From the NCBI RefSeq assembly GCF_039536205.1, contig NZ_BAAAYL010000001.1, forward strand, positions 6,634,001 to 6,698,000: a stretch of DNA of 64,000 bases. Reading direction: 5' to 3'. Shown piece after piece: positions 30,664 to 39,327 of this stretch. The position numbers and the translations under genes are program-made. This DNA is from Streptomyces sannanensis. Lineage in GTDB: Bacteria; Actinomycetota; Actinomycetes; Streptomycetales; Streptomycetaceae. Below the pieces are notes generated by a model. That model did not search any database. It was not told the origin of the DNA and was given only the letters and a program-made list of their open reading frames with translations. The first letter of the stretch is position 1; each line of letters opens with the position of its first letter.

Positions 30664-32225
30664 CCGCCACCTCCACCCCTCGTCCCCCAGCCATGAAGCG
30701 TGCTGAGCGGATCGGGTTCCTCAGGACACTGCACGCCGAGTGGACGAAGTTCCGTACGGTACGCGGCTGTGTCCTCGCCATGGTGGGGGCTCTCCTGGCG
30801 ATGATCGTGGTCGGCCTGCTCGGCACGGCCGCCCCCGCCCCCGGCGGACGCGGCGCCGACTCCGCCTCGTACCCGAAGGGCCCCGGCGGCGAGGCAGTCA
30901 ATGACAGCTTCTACTTCGTCCACAAGAAGCTCACCGGCGACGGCACCCTCACCGTTCCCCTGCGGTCCCTGACCGGTGTGGCCGACACCGGGATTGGCGG
31001 CAAGCCGACCAACGGCGCCCAGCCCTGGGCCAAGGCCGGGATCATCGTGAAGGAAAGCCTCACCCAGGGATCCCCGTACGTGTCGGTCGTGGCCACCGGC
31101 GGCCACGGAGTGCGCATGCAGTACGACTACACCCACGACACGGCGGGCCCTTCCAACAAGGTCTCCAAGGAGTCCCCGCGCTGGCTGCGCCTGGTCCGCT
31201 CCGGCGACAGTCTCACTGGTTACGCCTCCACCGACGGCTCCCACTGGAGCAAAATCGACAGCGTGAAGCTGCCCGGGCTTCCGCACACCGTGCACGCCGG
31301 GCTCTTCGCCACGTCACCGGAGGCGAAGCAGGACACCGCGGCGGGCACGGGCTTCAGCCCCGCCGTGGCCACCGGCACCTTCGGCGCCCCTGGCGTCACC
31401 GGCGGCTGGTCCCAGGGCGCGTGGAGCGGCACACAGGTGGGCGGTGACGCGGGCACCTCCGGCAGCTACACGAACACCCTCAAGGGCGGCTTCACCCAGA
31501 CCGGCGACGGCGGCTTCACCGTGACCGGGGCCGGTGACATCGCACCGGTCGTCGGCGGGCCCGTCATGGGCGGCGGCTTCTCCATCGAGAACTTCCTTGT
31601 CGGCACGTTCGCCGGGCTCATCGTGGTGATCGCCGTGGGCACGGTGTTCATCACCGGCGAGTACCGGCGCGGTCTGCTGCGTACGACCATGGCAGCAACT
31701 CCCCTGCGGGCCAGGGTGCTTGGCGCCAAGGCGCTGACGGCCGGGGGCATCGCGTTCGCCATCGGCCTGGTCGCCGCCGCGATCACCGTCCCCATCGGGG
31801 AACGCAGCGCCCTCGGCAGAGGCTTCCATGTCTTTCCCGTCACGTCGGCGACCGAACTGCGCGTCATGGCCGGCACCGGCCTGCTCTGCGCGGCCGCCGC
31901 CGTACTCGCCCTCGGCGTCGGCACCCTCCTGCGGCGCAGCGCCACGGCGGTCGCCCTGGTCATCGCGTCGATCGTGCTGCCCTTCCTGCTCGCCACCTCC
32001 GGCGTCTTGCCCCCGGACGTCTCCCAGTGGCTCCTGCGGGTAACCCCGGCGGCGGGTTTCGCCATCCAGCAGACCCTGCCGCACTACGCGCAGGTGCTCA
32101 GCGTGTACGAGCCGTCGACCGGCTACTACCCGCTGGCACCGTGGGCCGGCTTCGCCGTCCTGTGCGGTTACGCCGCGCTCGGCTTCGGACTGGCCGTGGT
32201 ACGGCTGCGCAGGAGGGACGTATGA
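30660..32225 (+). CDS. ABC transporter permease with large beta-sandwich-like ectodomain
   Basis: A 521-residue permease. A first helix (about 36-56) is followed by roughly 230 extracytoplasmic residues before the remaining five or so helices (from about 300). The ectodomain, with QPWAKAGIIVKESLTQGSPY, RWLRLVRSGDSLTGYASTDG and VHAGLFATSP, looks like a DUF1349/concanavalin-like carbohydrate-binding fold, followed by a Gly/Thr-rich linker. The membrane half (GEYRRGLLRTTMAATPLRARV) is ABC-2 type. ABC-2 permeases normally have only short loops, so the inserted domain is unusual and suggests sensing or binding of a cell-wall or sugar ligand. Start overlaps the ATPase stop. Confidence 0.88.
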   Translation: MTATSTPRPPAMKRAERIGFLRTLHAEWTKFRTVRGCVLAMVGALLAMIVVGLLGTAAPAPGGRGADSASYPKGPGGEAVNDSFYFVHKKLTGDGTLTVPLRSLTGVADTGIGGKPTNGAQPWAKAGIIVKESLTQGSPYVSVVATGGHGVRMQYDYTHDTAGPSNKVSKESPRWLRLVRSGDSLTGYASTDGSHWSKIDSVKLPGLPHTVHAGLFATSPEAKQDTAAGTGFSPAVATGTFGAPGVTGGWSQGAWSGTQVGGDAGTSGSYTNTLKGGFTQTGDGGFTVTGAGDIAPVVGGPVMGGGFSIENFLVGTFAGLIVVIAVGTVFITGEYRRGLLRTTMAATPLRARVLGAKALTAGGIAFAIGLVAAAITVPIGERSALGRGFHVFPVTSATELRVMAGTGLLCAAAAVLALGVGTLLRRSATAVALVIASIVLPFLLATSGVLPPDVSQWLLRVTPAAGFAIQQTLPHYAQVLSVYEPSTGYYPLAPWAGFAVLCGYAALGFGLAVVRLRRRDV

Positions 32226-33058
32226 GTTTCCCGAGCAACGCTCGACTCATGAACACGGCGGACGGCACCTGGCGCGGGGACCTCGGCCGAGCCCTGCGCG
32301 CGGAGTGGACGAAACTGCGCACCGCAGGGGACGCCGGCAGACTTCTCCTGCTCGCCGTCGCGCTCACCGTGGCTGTCGGCTGCGGCACCGCCAAGGCCGT
32401 GAAGTGCCCGGACACGGGGTGCGGCCAAGACGCCGTCAAGCTCGCCCTGACCGGCGTCACTGTCGGGCAGGCGGTCATCACCGTCTTCGCGGTCCTTGCC
32501 GTTGGCGGCGAGTACGGAACCGGGATGATCCGCACCACGCTCACGGCGGTGCCGAACCGGCTCACCGTCCTCACCGCCAAGGCGACGGTCATCACCACGG
32601 CCGTCCTGGCCTCCGGGACGGGCGCCGTCCTGGTCTCCCTCTTCGCCGGCCGCTACATCCTGCCCGGCAACGGATTCACCGAGGCGCACGGCTACGCCCC
32701 GCTGTCCCTGGCCGACGGCCCGACCCTGCGCGCGGCCCTGGGCTCGGTCCTCTACCTCGCCCTGATCGCCCTGCTCGCCCTCGGCGTGGCGACGGCGGTG
32801 CGAGGGGCGGCGACCGCCATCGGGATCGTGCTCGGGCTGCTCTACCTCTTCCCGGTCATCACCCAGGTGGTCCACGATCCGGAGTGGCAGCGCCACCTTC
32901 AGCAGATCGCGCCGATGACCGCCGGCCTCGCGGTCCAAGCCACCGTCGATCTGCCCGGGTTGCCCATCGGCCCATGGGCAGGCCTGGGCACCCTCGCCGC
33001 GTGGGCCGCGTCCGCCATGCTGGCCGGGGGCCTGCTACTTCAGAGGCGTGACGTGTAG
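32222..33058 (+). CDS. ABC-2 type transporter permease
   Basis: A 278-residue permease with about six transmembrane segments. It begins with a cytoplasmic ALRAEWTKLRT motif, shared with the preceding permease, and contains GGEYGTGMIRTTLTAVPNR, the ABC-2 equivalent of a coupling region. The ATG overlaps the preceding stop (ATGA). Together with the ATPase and the larger permease it forms a heterodimeric exporter. A degenerate duplicate of its C-terminal half lies downstream. Confidence 0.93.
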   Translation: MSFPSNARLMNTADGTWRGDLGRALRAEWTKLRTAGDAGRLLLLAVALTVAVGCGTAKAVKCPDTGCGQDAVKLALTGVTVGQAVITVFAVLAVGGEYGTGMIRTTLTAVPNRLTVLTAKATVITTAVLASGTGAVLVSLFAGRYILPGNGFTEAHGYAPLSLADGPTLRAALGSVLYLALIALLALGVATAVRGAATAIGIVLGLLYLFPVITQVVHDPEWQRHLQQIAPMTAGLAVQATVDLPGLPIGPWAGLGTLAAWAASAMLAGGLLLQRRDV

Positions 33059-33154
33059 CTGCCTCGATCCAGGCCGGAGCGCGGTGGCCACTTCGGGCCG
33101 GCCAACGCTCCTGGGAGCGGACCGATAGCAGGTATGTGACGGCCCACACAGGTC

Positions 33155-33188
33155 CTTGCACCGCTACCCCTGCAGATAGCGGTGCAAG
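33155..33188. terminator. Perfect 12-bp hairpin after the exporter operon
   Basis: CTTGCACCGCTA (33155-33166) and TAGCGGTGCAAG (33177-33188) pair perfectly around a 10-base loop. It sits 97 bases after the permease stop and just before the transposase scar, so it may be an operon terminator or part of a lost mobile element's end. Confidence 0.5.
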
Positions 33189-33236
33189 AAGGTGCCGGAC
33201 ATGCGGCGGTACGTACGACAAGCCCGGTCTGCGCGC

Positions 33237-33356
33237 GCAGGTAGTACTGGTCGACGTGCACCAGTCGGCCCCGGGTCAGAGCCTCGTCGCCCGGGTCGAT
33301 GACGGGGGTGCAGCCGATGTTGCACGCCTCGGCGACCAGCAGTGCGACCACGCGCC
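33237..33356 (-). mobile_element. Tn3-family transposase fragment
   Basis: The minus strand reads VALLVAEACNIGCTP, then VIDPGDEALTRGRLVHVDQY and YLRA, a segment characteristic of the C-terminal domain of Tn3-family transposases. Only about 40 codons remain; homology stops at both ends. It marks a past transposition or recombination event at the junction between the exporter operon and its duplicated permease. Confidence 0.65.
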
Positions 33357-33852
33357 GCATCGCCGTCCTCGCCGCCAAGGCCCCCTCACCGCTCTGACGC
33401 TCGCCGCGGGGACCGTCGCGGTGCTCGGGTCTCTGCTGGCCGGTCGCATCGTCCTGCCCGGGAGCGGCTTCACGTCCGGGCCTGGCCAGCCGCTTCTGTG
33501 CCTGGCGGACGGACCGACGCTCCGCGCGGCCGTCGGCTCCGCCCTGTACCTCGCGCTGATCGCCCTGCTCGGCCTCGGTATCAGCGTCGCCGTGCGGGAC
33601 TCCGCAGCGGCCATCGGGGTCGCGCTGGGATTGATCTATCTCTTCCCGGTCGCCATCCGCATGGTCTCCGATCCGGACTGGCAGCGGCGCCTCTTCCAGA
33701 TCTCGCCGATGAACGCAGGGCCGGCGGTCCAGGCCACCATCGATCCGTCCGGCTGGCCCATCGGCCCATGGGCAGGGCTCGGCGTGCTCGCGGCATGGGC
33801 CGCCGCGGCGCTCCTGTGCGGAGGGCCGGTGCTGCGGATGCGCGACGCGTGA
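33354..33852 (+). pseudogene. Truncated, frameshifted duplicate of the ABC-2 permease
   Basis: Residues encoded from about 33385 align along their length with the C-terminal half of the permease at 32222-33058 (shared DGPTLRAA, GSxLYLALIALL, IYLFPV-type motifs and WPIGPWAGLG). Just upstream, another frame reads RRIAVLAAKAP, which matches the corresponding permease segment; a one-base loss in a C run at about 33381-33386 separates the two. The N-terminal half is gone and its place is taken by the Tn3 scar in the opposite orientation. An uninterrupted frame from 33136 exists, but its first 80 codons are antisense to the transposase fragment, so it is not an intact gene. Confidence 0.75.
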
Positions 33853-33859
33853 GCGGGTC

Positions 33860-35770
33860 TCAGAGTGCCACCAGCGTCGTCTCGGTGGCCTTGACGCTCG
33901 CCCAGACGGCCACCCCGTCCCCGAGGCCCAGTTCCGCGGCTGCCTCGATGGTGATCTCGGCGACGAGGTCGGGGGAGTGCTCCGACGTGATCAGGACCCT
34001 CAGCCGGCTGCCGACCGGGGTGATCTCCCGGACCGTGCCCGGCCAGACGTTGCGGGGGCTGCCGGTGGGCCTGTCGCGGTGGACGGACACGGCCTCCGGG
34101 GCGATGATCGCCAGCGCCTCGGTGTCCTCGGGCAGCGGGTCGGCCACCGCGAGATGTCCCCCCTCGGGAAGCGCGAGCCCGTCGGCGGTGGCGGTGCCCG
34201 GCCAGGCGTTGCGCCCCAGCATCCGGGCGACCCACGGGGAGCGGGGGTGGCGGGTGACCTCGACGGGCGGCGCGTCCTGGAGCGTACGCCCGTTCTCGAG
34301 CACCAGCACACGGTCCGCGAGGGAAACGGCCTCCACCGGGTCGTGGGTGACGATCAGACAGACACCCCCGAATCCGTCGAGGTGGCCGCGCAGCATGTGC
34401 CGCACCTGGGCGCGCGTGGTCTGGTCGAGGGCGGCGAGCGGCTCGTCCAGCAGCAGCAGCCGGGGCCGGGCGGCCAGCGCGCGGGCCAGGGCGACCCGCT
34501 GGGCCTGGCCACCCGAGAGCTGGGCCGGCCTGCGGCCGGCCAGATGACCGACGCCGAGGCGGTCGAGCCACATCTGGGCGGTGCGGCGGGCCTCGGCGCG
34601 AGGCACCCCCTGACTGCGCAGCCCGTACGCGGTGTTGGCGCGAGCGCTCAGATGCGGGAACAGTGCGCCGTCCTGGGGCACCCAGGCGACTCCGCGCCGG
34701 TGCGGAGGCAGCGCGGTGACATCGGCGTCGCCGAGCCGGATCCGGGCGTGCGCGCGGTCGGTGAGGCCGAGCAGGGCTCGCAGCAGGGTGGTCTTACCGG
34801 CGCCGTTGGGACCCACGACGGCGATGGTGGTGCCGGGCTCGGCGTCGAGGACGAGCTGGTTGAAGCCGGTGACGTCGGCATGCAGCGGCCAGCGCTCGAG
34901 GGGAACGGCGGGCGGCTCCGGCGGTGCGGCCGGCGTTTCGGCGCCCTCCGTCTGCGGTCCGGGACGCTGCCGCCGGTCCGTGGAGACGCCCGTCCAGCGT
35001 CCACGCAGAGCGACCAGTACGGCCATGGCGATGACAAGCAGCAGCAGCGAGACGGAGGTGGCGGCCTCCGGCTGCTCCTGGAGGAGCAGATAGACCTGGA
35101 GCGGCAGGGTCTGCGTGGTGCCGGGCAGGTTTCCCGCGAAGGTGATGGTGGCGCCGAACTCGCCCAGCGCCCGTGCCCAGGTGAGTGCGGCACCGGCTGC
35201 GAGACCGGGCGCGACCATGGGCAGCGTGACGGTGAAGAAGACCCGCACGGGGGAGGCGCCGAGCGAGGCCGCGGTCTCCTCGTAGCGGGGCCGCAGCCCG
35301 GCGAGGGTCCCCTCGAGGCTGATGATCAGGAACGGCATCGCCACGAACGTGGACGCCATCACCGCGCCCGAGGTGTGGAACGGCAGCGTGATGCCGAAGG
35401 TGTCCTCCAGCCACGGGCCGAGCAGCCCGCGGCGGCCGAAGCCGAGCAGCAGCGCTACACCGCCCACGGTCGGCGGCAGCACCATGGGGAGCAGTACCAG
35501 GGAACGTACAAGTGCCTTGCCGGGAAAGGGAACCCGGGCCAGCAGCCAGGCGAGCGGGACGCCCAGCAGCAGCGAAAGACCCAGCGACCAGAACGAGACC
35601 ACCAGGGACAGTCTCAGCGCCTGGACGACGCCGGGGCTGGTGAGATGGGCTGCCAGATCGCTCCAGGACGTGCGGACCAGGATGCCGGTCAGCGGCAGCA
35701 GCAGGAACGCGATCGCGAGCAGCGCGGGCAGTGCCAGCGTGAGCGGAGGGCGCGGTCGCGAGCGTCTCAT
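33860..35770 (-). CDS. modBC: Molybdate ABC transporter, permease-ATPase fusion (ModB-ModC)
   Basis: A 636-residue fusion. Residues 1-255 are ModB with five to six helices and the EAA-type loop ALGEFGATITF (201-211). A proline-rich linker (262-295) leads to ModC: Walker A GPNGAGKTT (320-328), LSGGQ (418-422), LLLLDEP (about 439), VTHDPVE. The last 80 residues (from about 555) are a Mop/TOBE domain that binds molybdate. The start is the ATG before RRSRPRPP, preceded by GGAA; an upstream in-frame start lacks a ribosome-binding site and would add a non-hydrophobic leader. It follows modA by 109 bases. Fused modBC genes are known in actinobacteria; import of molybdate or tungstate is the expected role. 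Confidence 0.94.
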   Translation of the reverse strand: MRRSRPRPPLTLALPALLAIAFLLLPLTGILVRTSWSDLAAHLTSPGVVQALRLSLVVSFWSLGLSLLLGVPLAWLLARVPFPGKALVRSLVLLPMVLPPTVGGVALLLGFGRRGLLGPWLEDTFGITLPFHTSGAVMASTFVAMPFLIISLEGTLAGLRPRYEETAASLGASPVRVFFTVTLPMVAPGLAAGAALTWARALGEFGATITFAGNLPGTTQTLPLQVYLLLQEQPEAATSVSLLLLVIAMAVLVALRGRWTGVSTDRRQRPGPQTEGAETPAAPPEPPAVPLERWPLHADVTGFNQLVLDAEPGTTIAVVGPNGAGKTTLLRALLGLTDRAHARIRLGDADVTALPPHRRGVAWVPQDGALFPHLSARANTAYGLRSQGVPRAEARRTAQMWLDRLGVGHLAGRRPAQLSGGQAQRVALARALAARPRLLLLDEPLAALDQTTRAQVRHMLRGHLDGFGGVCLIVTHDPVEAVSLADRVLVLENGRTLQDAPPVEVTRHPRSPWVARMLGRNAWPGTATADGLALPEGGHLAVADPLPEDTEALAIIAPEAVSVHRDRPTGSPRNVWPGTVREITPVGSRLRVLITSEHSPDLVAEITIEAAAELGLGDGVAVWASVKATETTLVAL

Positions 35771-35822
35771 GGCGTTTCCAGGGATCGTGCGTCGTACGGA
35801 TGAAACCGCGAGCGGGCCGCCC

Positions 35823-35858
35823 TCCCCCAAGCTCTCGGCTTCGCTCGAGCAGGGGGGA
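35823..35858. repeat. Intergenic C/G-run hairpin repeat
   Basis: TCCCCC (35823-35828) and GGGGGGA (35852-35858) enclose an inner GCTC/GAGC pair and a TCG-rich centre. From memory this kind of palindrome recurs in streptomycete intergenic regions. It lies between modA and modBC and could attenuate transcription or protect the mRNA 3' end. Confidence 0.6.
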
Positions 35859-35879
35859 CCCCATCGGCGGTTCGGCGGG

Positions 35880-36689
35880 TTACGGCTTCTGGAAGCCTGC
35901 GTCCTGAAGGATCTTCTGGCCCTCGGGGCCGCTGAGCCACCGCACGAACTCCGCGGCGGCCTCGGCGTTCTTGGACGCCTTCAGCGGGGCCGCAGGGTAC
36001 TCGGCGACCGCGTTCTGCGCGTCGGGAATCTCGACCGCGTCGACCTTCTCAGGGGCGCTGTCGGCGTCCGTCTTGTAGACCAGGCCCGCGTCGGCCTCGC
36101 CGAGCTCCACCTTGCTCAGCACGGCCCGGACGTTCGGCTCCTGGGAGACCGGCTTCACGACGATCTTCTGGGCGTCCAGGATCTTCTGGCTGTACTTGCC
36201 GACCGGTACCTCGGGCGCGGCCAGGACGACCTTGAGCTCGGTGTCGGCGAGATCCCTCAGCTCGTCGATCTTCTTCGGGTTGCCCTCGCCGGTGGCGACG
36301 ACCAGGCGGTTCTTCGCGATGACGGTGGGGTCGGCGGCGAGCTCGGCCCCCACGCCGTCGATGCTCCTGGTGTCCGCGGTGACCAGGGCGTCGGCCGGGG
36401 CGCCCTGCTTGACCTGGGCGACCAGCTCCTGGGACCCGGCGAAGGAGAACGTGATCTTCGTGCCGGGATGGGCCTTCTCGTAGGCGGCGCCCGCGGTCTT
36501 GAAGACATCGGTGAGCGAGGCGGCGGCCAGTACGGTCAGCTGGGCCTTCGGGACGGAGGCCGCGCTGTCCTCGGTGGACTTCGGCGTGTCCTTCTCGCCG
36601 TCGTCACTGCCGCACGCGGCCAGCGGAACCAGCAGCGCGGCGGTCAGGACCGCGGCGGCGGCGCGGCGGCGGCTGAAGGCGTGGGACAT
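35880..36689 (-). CDS. modA: Molybdate-binding lipoprotein ModA
   Basis: A 269-residue lipoprotein with signal peptide and lipobox LAAC (cysteine at about 26), followed by an acidic linker. The mature fold shows ModA motifs: AAASLTDVFK at the start, FSFAGSQELVAQVKQGAPAD, ANKxx-type VIAKNRLVVAT, and a late GLVYKTDA. AGGAGT lies shortly before the ATG. It captures molybdate outside the membrane for the ModBC fusion downstream. A 105-base gap separates it from the regulator gene upstream. Confidence 0.96.
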   Translation of the reverse strand: MSHAFSRRRAAAAVLTAALLVPLAACGSDDGEKDTPKSTEDSAASVPKAQLTVLAAASLTDVFKTAGAAYEKAHPGTKITFSFAGSQELVAQVKQGAPADALVTADTRSIDGVGAELAADPTVIAKNRLVVATGEGNPKKIDELRDLADTELKVVLAAPEVPVGKYSQKILDAQKIVVKPVSQEPNVRAVLSKVELGEADAGLVYKTDADSAPEKVDAVEIPDAQNAVAEYPAAPLKASKNAEAAAEFVRWLSGPEGQKILQDAGFQKP

Positions 36690-36794
36690 GGTGACTCCTG
36701 GATGAGCGGCGGGCAGGCGGAAACAGCCGCCCGAGCGGGAAGGTGCCGCGTCGGGGACGGACGACGCCGCTGAGGAAGAAAAGTGGGCAGGGGG

Positions 36795-37202
36795 TCAGAT
36801 GCGGTCGATGTGCACGCTGGTCGACTTCACACGGGCGGTGGCCTGCATGCCGACTTCAAGCCCCAGCTCCTCGACGGCCTCCCGGGTCAGCAGGGAGACC
36901 AGTCGGTGCGGTCCCGCCTGGATCTCGACCTGGGCCGCCACATCGCCGAGCTTGACGGAGGTGACGATGCCCGGGAAGGCGTTGCGGGCCGAGGTGTAGG
37001 AGGTTTCCTCCTCGTCGTGCCCGTCCTGGGCGAGCTCGACGGAGAAGGCGGCCAGATCGCGGCCGTCGATGAGGCGGCGGCCGCTCTCGTCGCGATGGGT
37101 CGCGACGCGGCCCGCGTCGGCCCAGCGTCGTGCGGTGTCGGGACTGACGCCGAGCAGGCGTGCTGCCTGCCCAATCGTGTAGGACTGCATATGCGTCAAC
37201 AT
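36795..37202 (-). CDS. Molybdate-responsive regulator: MerR-type HTH fused to Mop/TOBE domain
   Basis: A 135-residue protein. Residues 6-55 form a MerR/excisionase-like helix-turn-helix (YTIGQAARLLGVSPDTARRW, then RVATHRDESGRRLID). Residues 70-135 are a Mop domain (SARNAFPGIVTSVKLGDVAA, ending ARVKSTSVHIDRI). This replaces the classical ModE winged helix with a small MerR-like head and is found next to actinobacterial mod genes. It probably binds molybdate through Mop and controls the operon it heads. I use the upstream ATG (MLTHMQ), which has AGGCG before it; the second ATG four codons on has no ribosome-binding site. Confidence 0.88.
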   Translation of the reverse strand: MLTHMQSYTIGQAARLLGVSPDTARRWADAGRVATHRDESGRRLIDGRDLAAFSVELAQDGHDEEETSYTSARNAFPGIVTSVKLGDVAAQVEIQAGPHRLVSLLTREAVEELGLEVGMQATARVKSTSVHIDRI

Positions 37203-37212
37203 AGGTCGCCTG

Positions 37213-37261
37213 GGCTCGCATTTACAACCTGTCAGAGGAAGCCTTGTGGCAAATGCGAGCC
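37213..37261. promoter_or_regulatory. Widely spaced perfect 11-bp palindrome upstream of the mod regulator
   Basis: GGCTCGCATTT (37213-37223) and AAATGCGAGCC (37251-37261) are perfect inverted arms separated by 27 bases, starting 11 bases upstream of the regulator's ATG. The position fits an operator for autoregulation, with two half sites about four helical turns apart, or a hairpin in the 5' leader. No classical E. coli ModE box is visible here. Confidence 0.5.
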
Positions 37262-37351
37262 TCGCTGGAGGAAGATCCAAAGGGTGTGGTCCCGACCCGG
37301 ACCCGGGTCGCGGCCGTGGCCCGGTGCGGGCGGCCCTGCTGTGCCGACTCG

Positions 37352-38194
37352 CTATCCGCGTGCCACCGGCCACCGGCCGAGCTCCTCGGGGGTACGCGGG
37401 CCGGGCTCGCCCTCCCCGAGCAGCCCCTGTGCGCGCAGCAGCGCCGTGACGGTGATGCTCCAGGGCATCCGCAGCCGGGCGGCGTCGAGCAGCTCCGGCC
37501 GGCCCAGCAGTTCCGCGGCCGGCCCGGTGCACAGCCCGTCAGGGGTCAGCACGGCGGCATCGTCGGCCCAGCGCAGCGCGAGGCCCACGTCGTGCGTGGC
37601 CATCACCACGGTGGTCCCCGCCGCCCGGAGCCCGCCCAGCACCTCGAGCAGCTGCTCCTGCCCGTGCGGGTCCAGCCCGGCCGTGGGTTCGTCCAGGATC
37701 AGCACCCGGGGGCGCATGGCCACCGCGCCCGCGATCGCGGCCCGCTTGCGCTGCCCGTACGACAGCAGATGCGTCGGCCGGTCGCGCAACGCGGCGATGC
37801 CCAGCGCTTCGAGCGCCTCCTCGACCCGCGCGCGCACCTCGGCCTCCGGCAGCCCCAGATTCATCGGTCCGAACGACACGTCCTGGCCGACCGAAGCAGC
37901 GAAGAGCTGGTCGTCCGGGTCCTGGACGACCAGCTGCACGCTCGTACGCAGCCGGGTGAGCCCCGTACGGCCGTACGCCACCGGCTCGCCGTCGAGCCGC
38001 AGCAGGCCGGTCACGCAGCGCAGCCCGCCGCTGAGCAGCCGGAGGAGAGTGGTCTTGCCGCTGCCGTTGTGGCCGAGGAGGGCCAGCGACCGGCCCTTCG
38101 GGACGCCGAAGTTCACGCCCTCGATCACCGGTGGGCCGTCCTCGTAGGCGAATCCCGCCTCGACGAGTTCCACGACTGGCTGCTGCGCGGTCAT
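37352..38194 (-). CDS. cbiO: Cobalt ECF transporter ATPase CbiO
   Basis: A 280-residue ATPase with Walker A GHNGSGKTT (41-49), Q-loop QDPDDQLF (the ECF-type motif), LSYGQRKR signature and VLILDEPTAGLDP. QDPDDQ and the LSxGQ(K/R) variant are hallmarks of the CbiO/EcfA family. It is last in cbiMNQO; its ATG overlaps the cbiQ stop (ATGA). It powers cobalt uptake for cobalamin synthesis. Confidence 0.96.
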   Translation of the reverse strand: MTAQQPVVELVEAGFAYEDGPPVIEGVNFGVPKGRSLALLGHNGSGKTTLLRLLSGGLRCVTGLLRLDGEPVAYGRTGLTRLRTSVQLVVQDPDDQLFAASVGQDVSFGPMNLGLPEAEVRARVEEALEALGIAALRDRPTHLLSYGQRKRAAIAGAVAMRPRVLILDEPTAGLDPHGQEQLLEVLGGLRAAGTTVVMATHDVGLALRWADDAAVLTPDGLCTGPAAELLGRPELLDAARLRMPWSITVTALLRAQGLLGEGEPGPRTPEELGRWPVARG

Positions 38195-38940
38195 AGGACG
38201 AACCTTTCGAGTACGAGGGTGAGCGCGGCGATGGCCGCCAGCAGGGCGGCCGTGGCGCCCAGGAAACGGCCCGAGACCCGCGCCTCGGGCACCAGGACGC
38301 GCAGCGTCCCGTCGTAGCCGCGCCCGGCGAGGCCGTTCTGGAGGCGGGCGGCCCGGTCGAAGGCGCGCACGAAGGCCGTCGCGCCGAGCCCGGACAGGGA
38401 GCGCCAGGTGGCGGCCCTGGTGGTGTGGCCGAGTCGGGCCGCCTGGGCCTGGCGCACCTGGGTGACCGCGTCGAGCAGCAGAAAACCGATCCGGTACATG
38501 ACCAGGGCGACATCCACCACGGGGGCGGGTACACCGGCCCGTACGAGCCGTGGCAGCACGTCCGACACAGGCGTTGTGAAGGCGAACAACAGCACCCCGA
38601 GCGAGGCCGACGAGGTGCGCAGCAGCAGGTTCGCGGCGTGGACCGGGCCGTCCGGCGCGAGCGACACGAACCCGTGCGCGCCGCCGACCTGGACCAGCAG
38701 CGGCAGCGCGCCCGTGAAGCAGAAACCGAGCGGCACGCGGAACGCCCGCCACAGCAGCCGGGGCGCCACTCCGGCCGGGCCGAGCAGCACGGCCAGCGTG
38801 GCCGCGCCGACCAGGAGCGCGCCGGGCCAGGGCGGCAGACACACCGCCGAGACGGTCAGGCCCAGGCCGAGGCACGCCTTCTCCAGGGGATGGCGGCCGC
38901 GCCAGCGACTGCTGTGCGCCGCCGCGTCGATGGGCAGCAC
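38191..38940 (-). CDS. cbiQ: Cobalt ECF transporter transmembrane subunit CbiQ
   Basis: A 249-residue membrane protein with five to six helices. The conserved EcfT coupling motifs are present as AQAARLGHTT (first Ala-Arg-Gly box) and FDRAARLQNGLAGRGYDG near the C terminus. The N terminus HPLEKACLGLG is typical of CbiQ. It joins the ATPase to the CbiMN substrate module. It follows cbiN by six bases and overlaps cbiO. Confidence 0.95.
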   Translation of the reverse strand: MLPIDAAAHSSRWRGRHPLEKACLGLGLTVSAVCLPPWPGALLVGAATLAVLLGPAGVAPRLLWRAFRVPLGFCFTGALPLLVQVGGAHGFVSLAPDGPVHAANLLLRTSSASLGVLLFAFTTPVSDVLPRLVRAGVPAPVVDVALVMYRIGFLLLDAVTQVRQAQAARLGHTTRAATWRSLSGLGATAFVRAFDRAARLQNGLAGRGYDGTLRVLVPEARVSGRFLGATAALLAAIAALTLVLERFVL

Positions 38941-38946
38941 CGGCGC

Positions 38947-39327
38947 CTACGCTTCCGAGCCGTGCGACTCGTCGGCGCGAGCGGTGTCGCGGTCCGCCTG
39001 AACTCCGGCCTCCCGTGCGGCCACCGCACGCGCCTCGCCCTGCCGGCGGCCCCTGCGCAGCCCGAAGTAGTACGCCAGCACCCCGGCCCCGATCGCGGCC
39101 TGCAGGGCGAAGAGCGCGGACTCGATCTCGCCGGACGGCGGCTCGTACAGCGGTGAGAACCACGGCTTGTAGTCCGGCTCCAGCTCCGTGATGGCCCTCT
39201 CCGCCTGGGCGTCGGACCCGGCGAAGGGCTCCTCCTTGCCGTCGCCGAGCCCGAGGGCCAGCGGCAGGACCGCCAGGGCGGCCACGACCAGGAGCAGCAG
39301 AGTGTTGATCTTCGCGTTACGGCTCAT
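38947..39327 (-). CDS. cbiN: Cobalt transport protein CbiN
   Basis: A 126-residue protein with one helix near each end (about 8-26 and 70-90). Between them lies the CbiN ectodomain with [17 protein letters not shown] and [20 protein letters not shown]. The second helix is followed by a long charged cytoplasmic tail. CbiN stabilises cobalt loading into CbiM. The ATG overlaps the cbiM stop (ATGA). Confidence 0.95.
   Translation of the reverse strand: MSRNAKINTLLLLVVAALAVLPLALGLGDGKEEPFAGSDAQAERAITELEPDYKPWFSPLYEPPSGEIESALFALQAAIGAGVLAYYFGLRRGRRQGEARAVAAREAGVQADRDTARADESHGSEA

Noticed and set aside
33136..33852. Intact 238-residue permease gene
   Set aside because: The first 80 codons are antisense to a Tn3 transposase fragment and a frameshift separates RRIAVLAAKAP from the rest of the permease homology.
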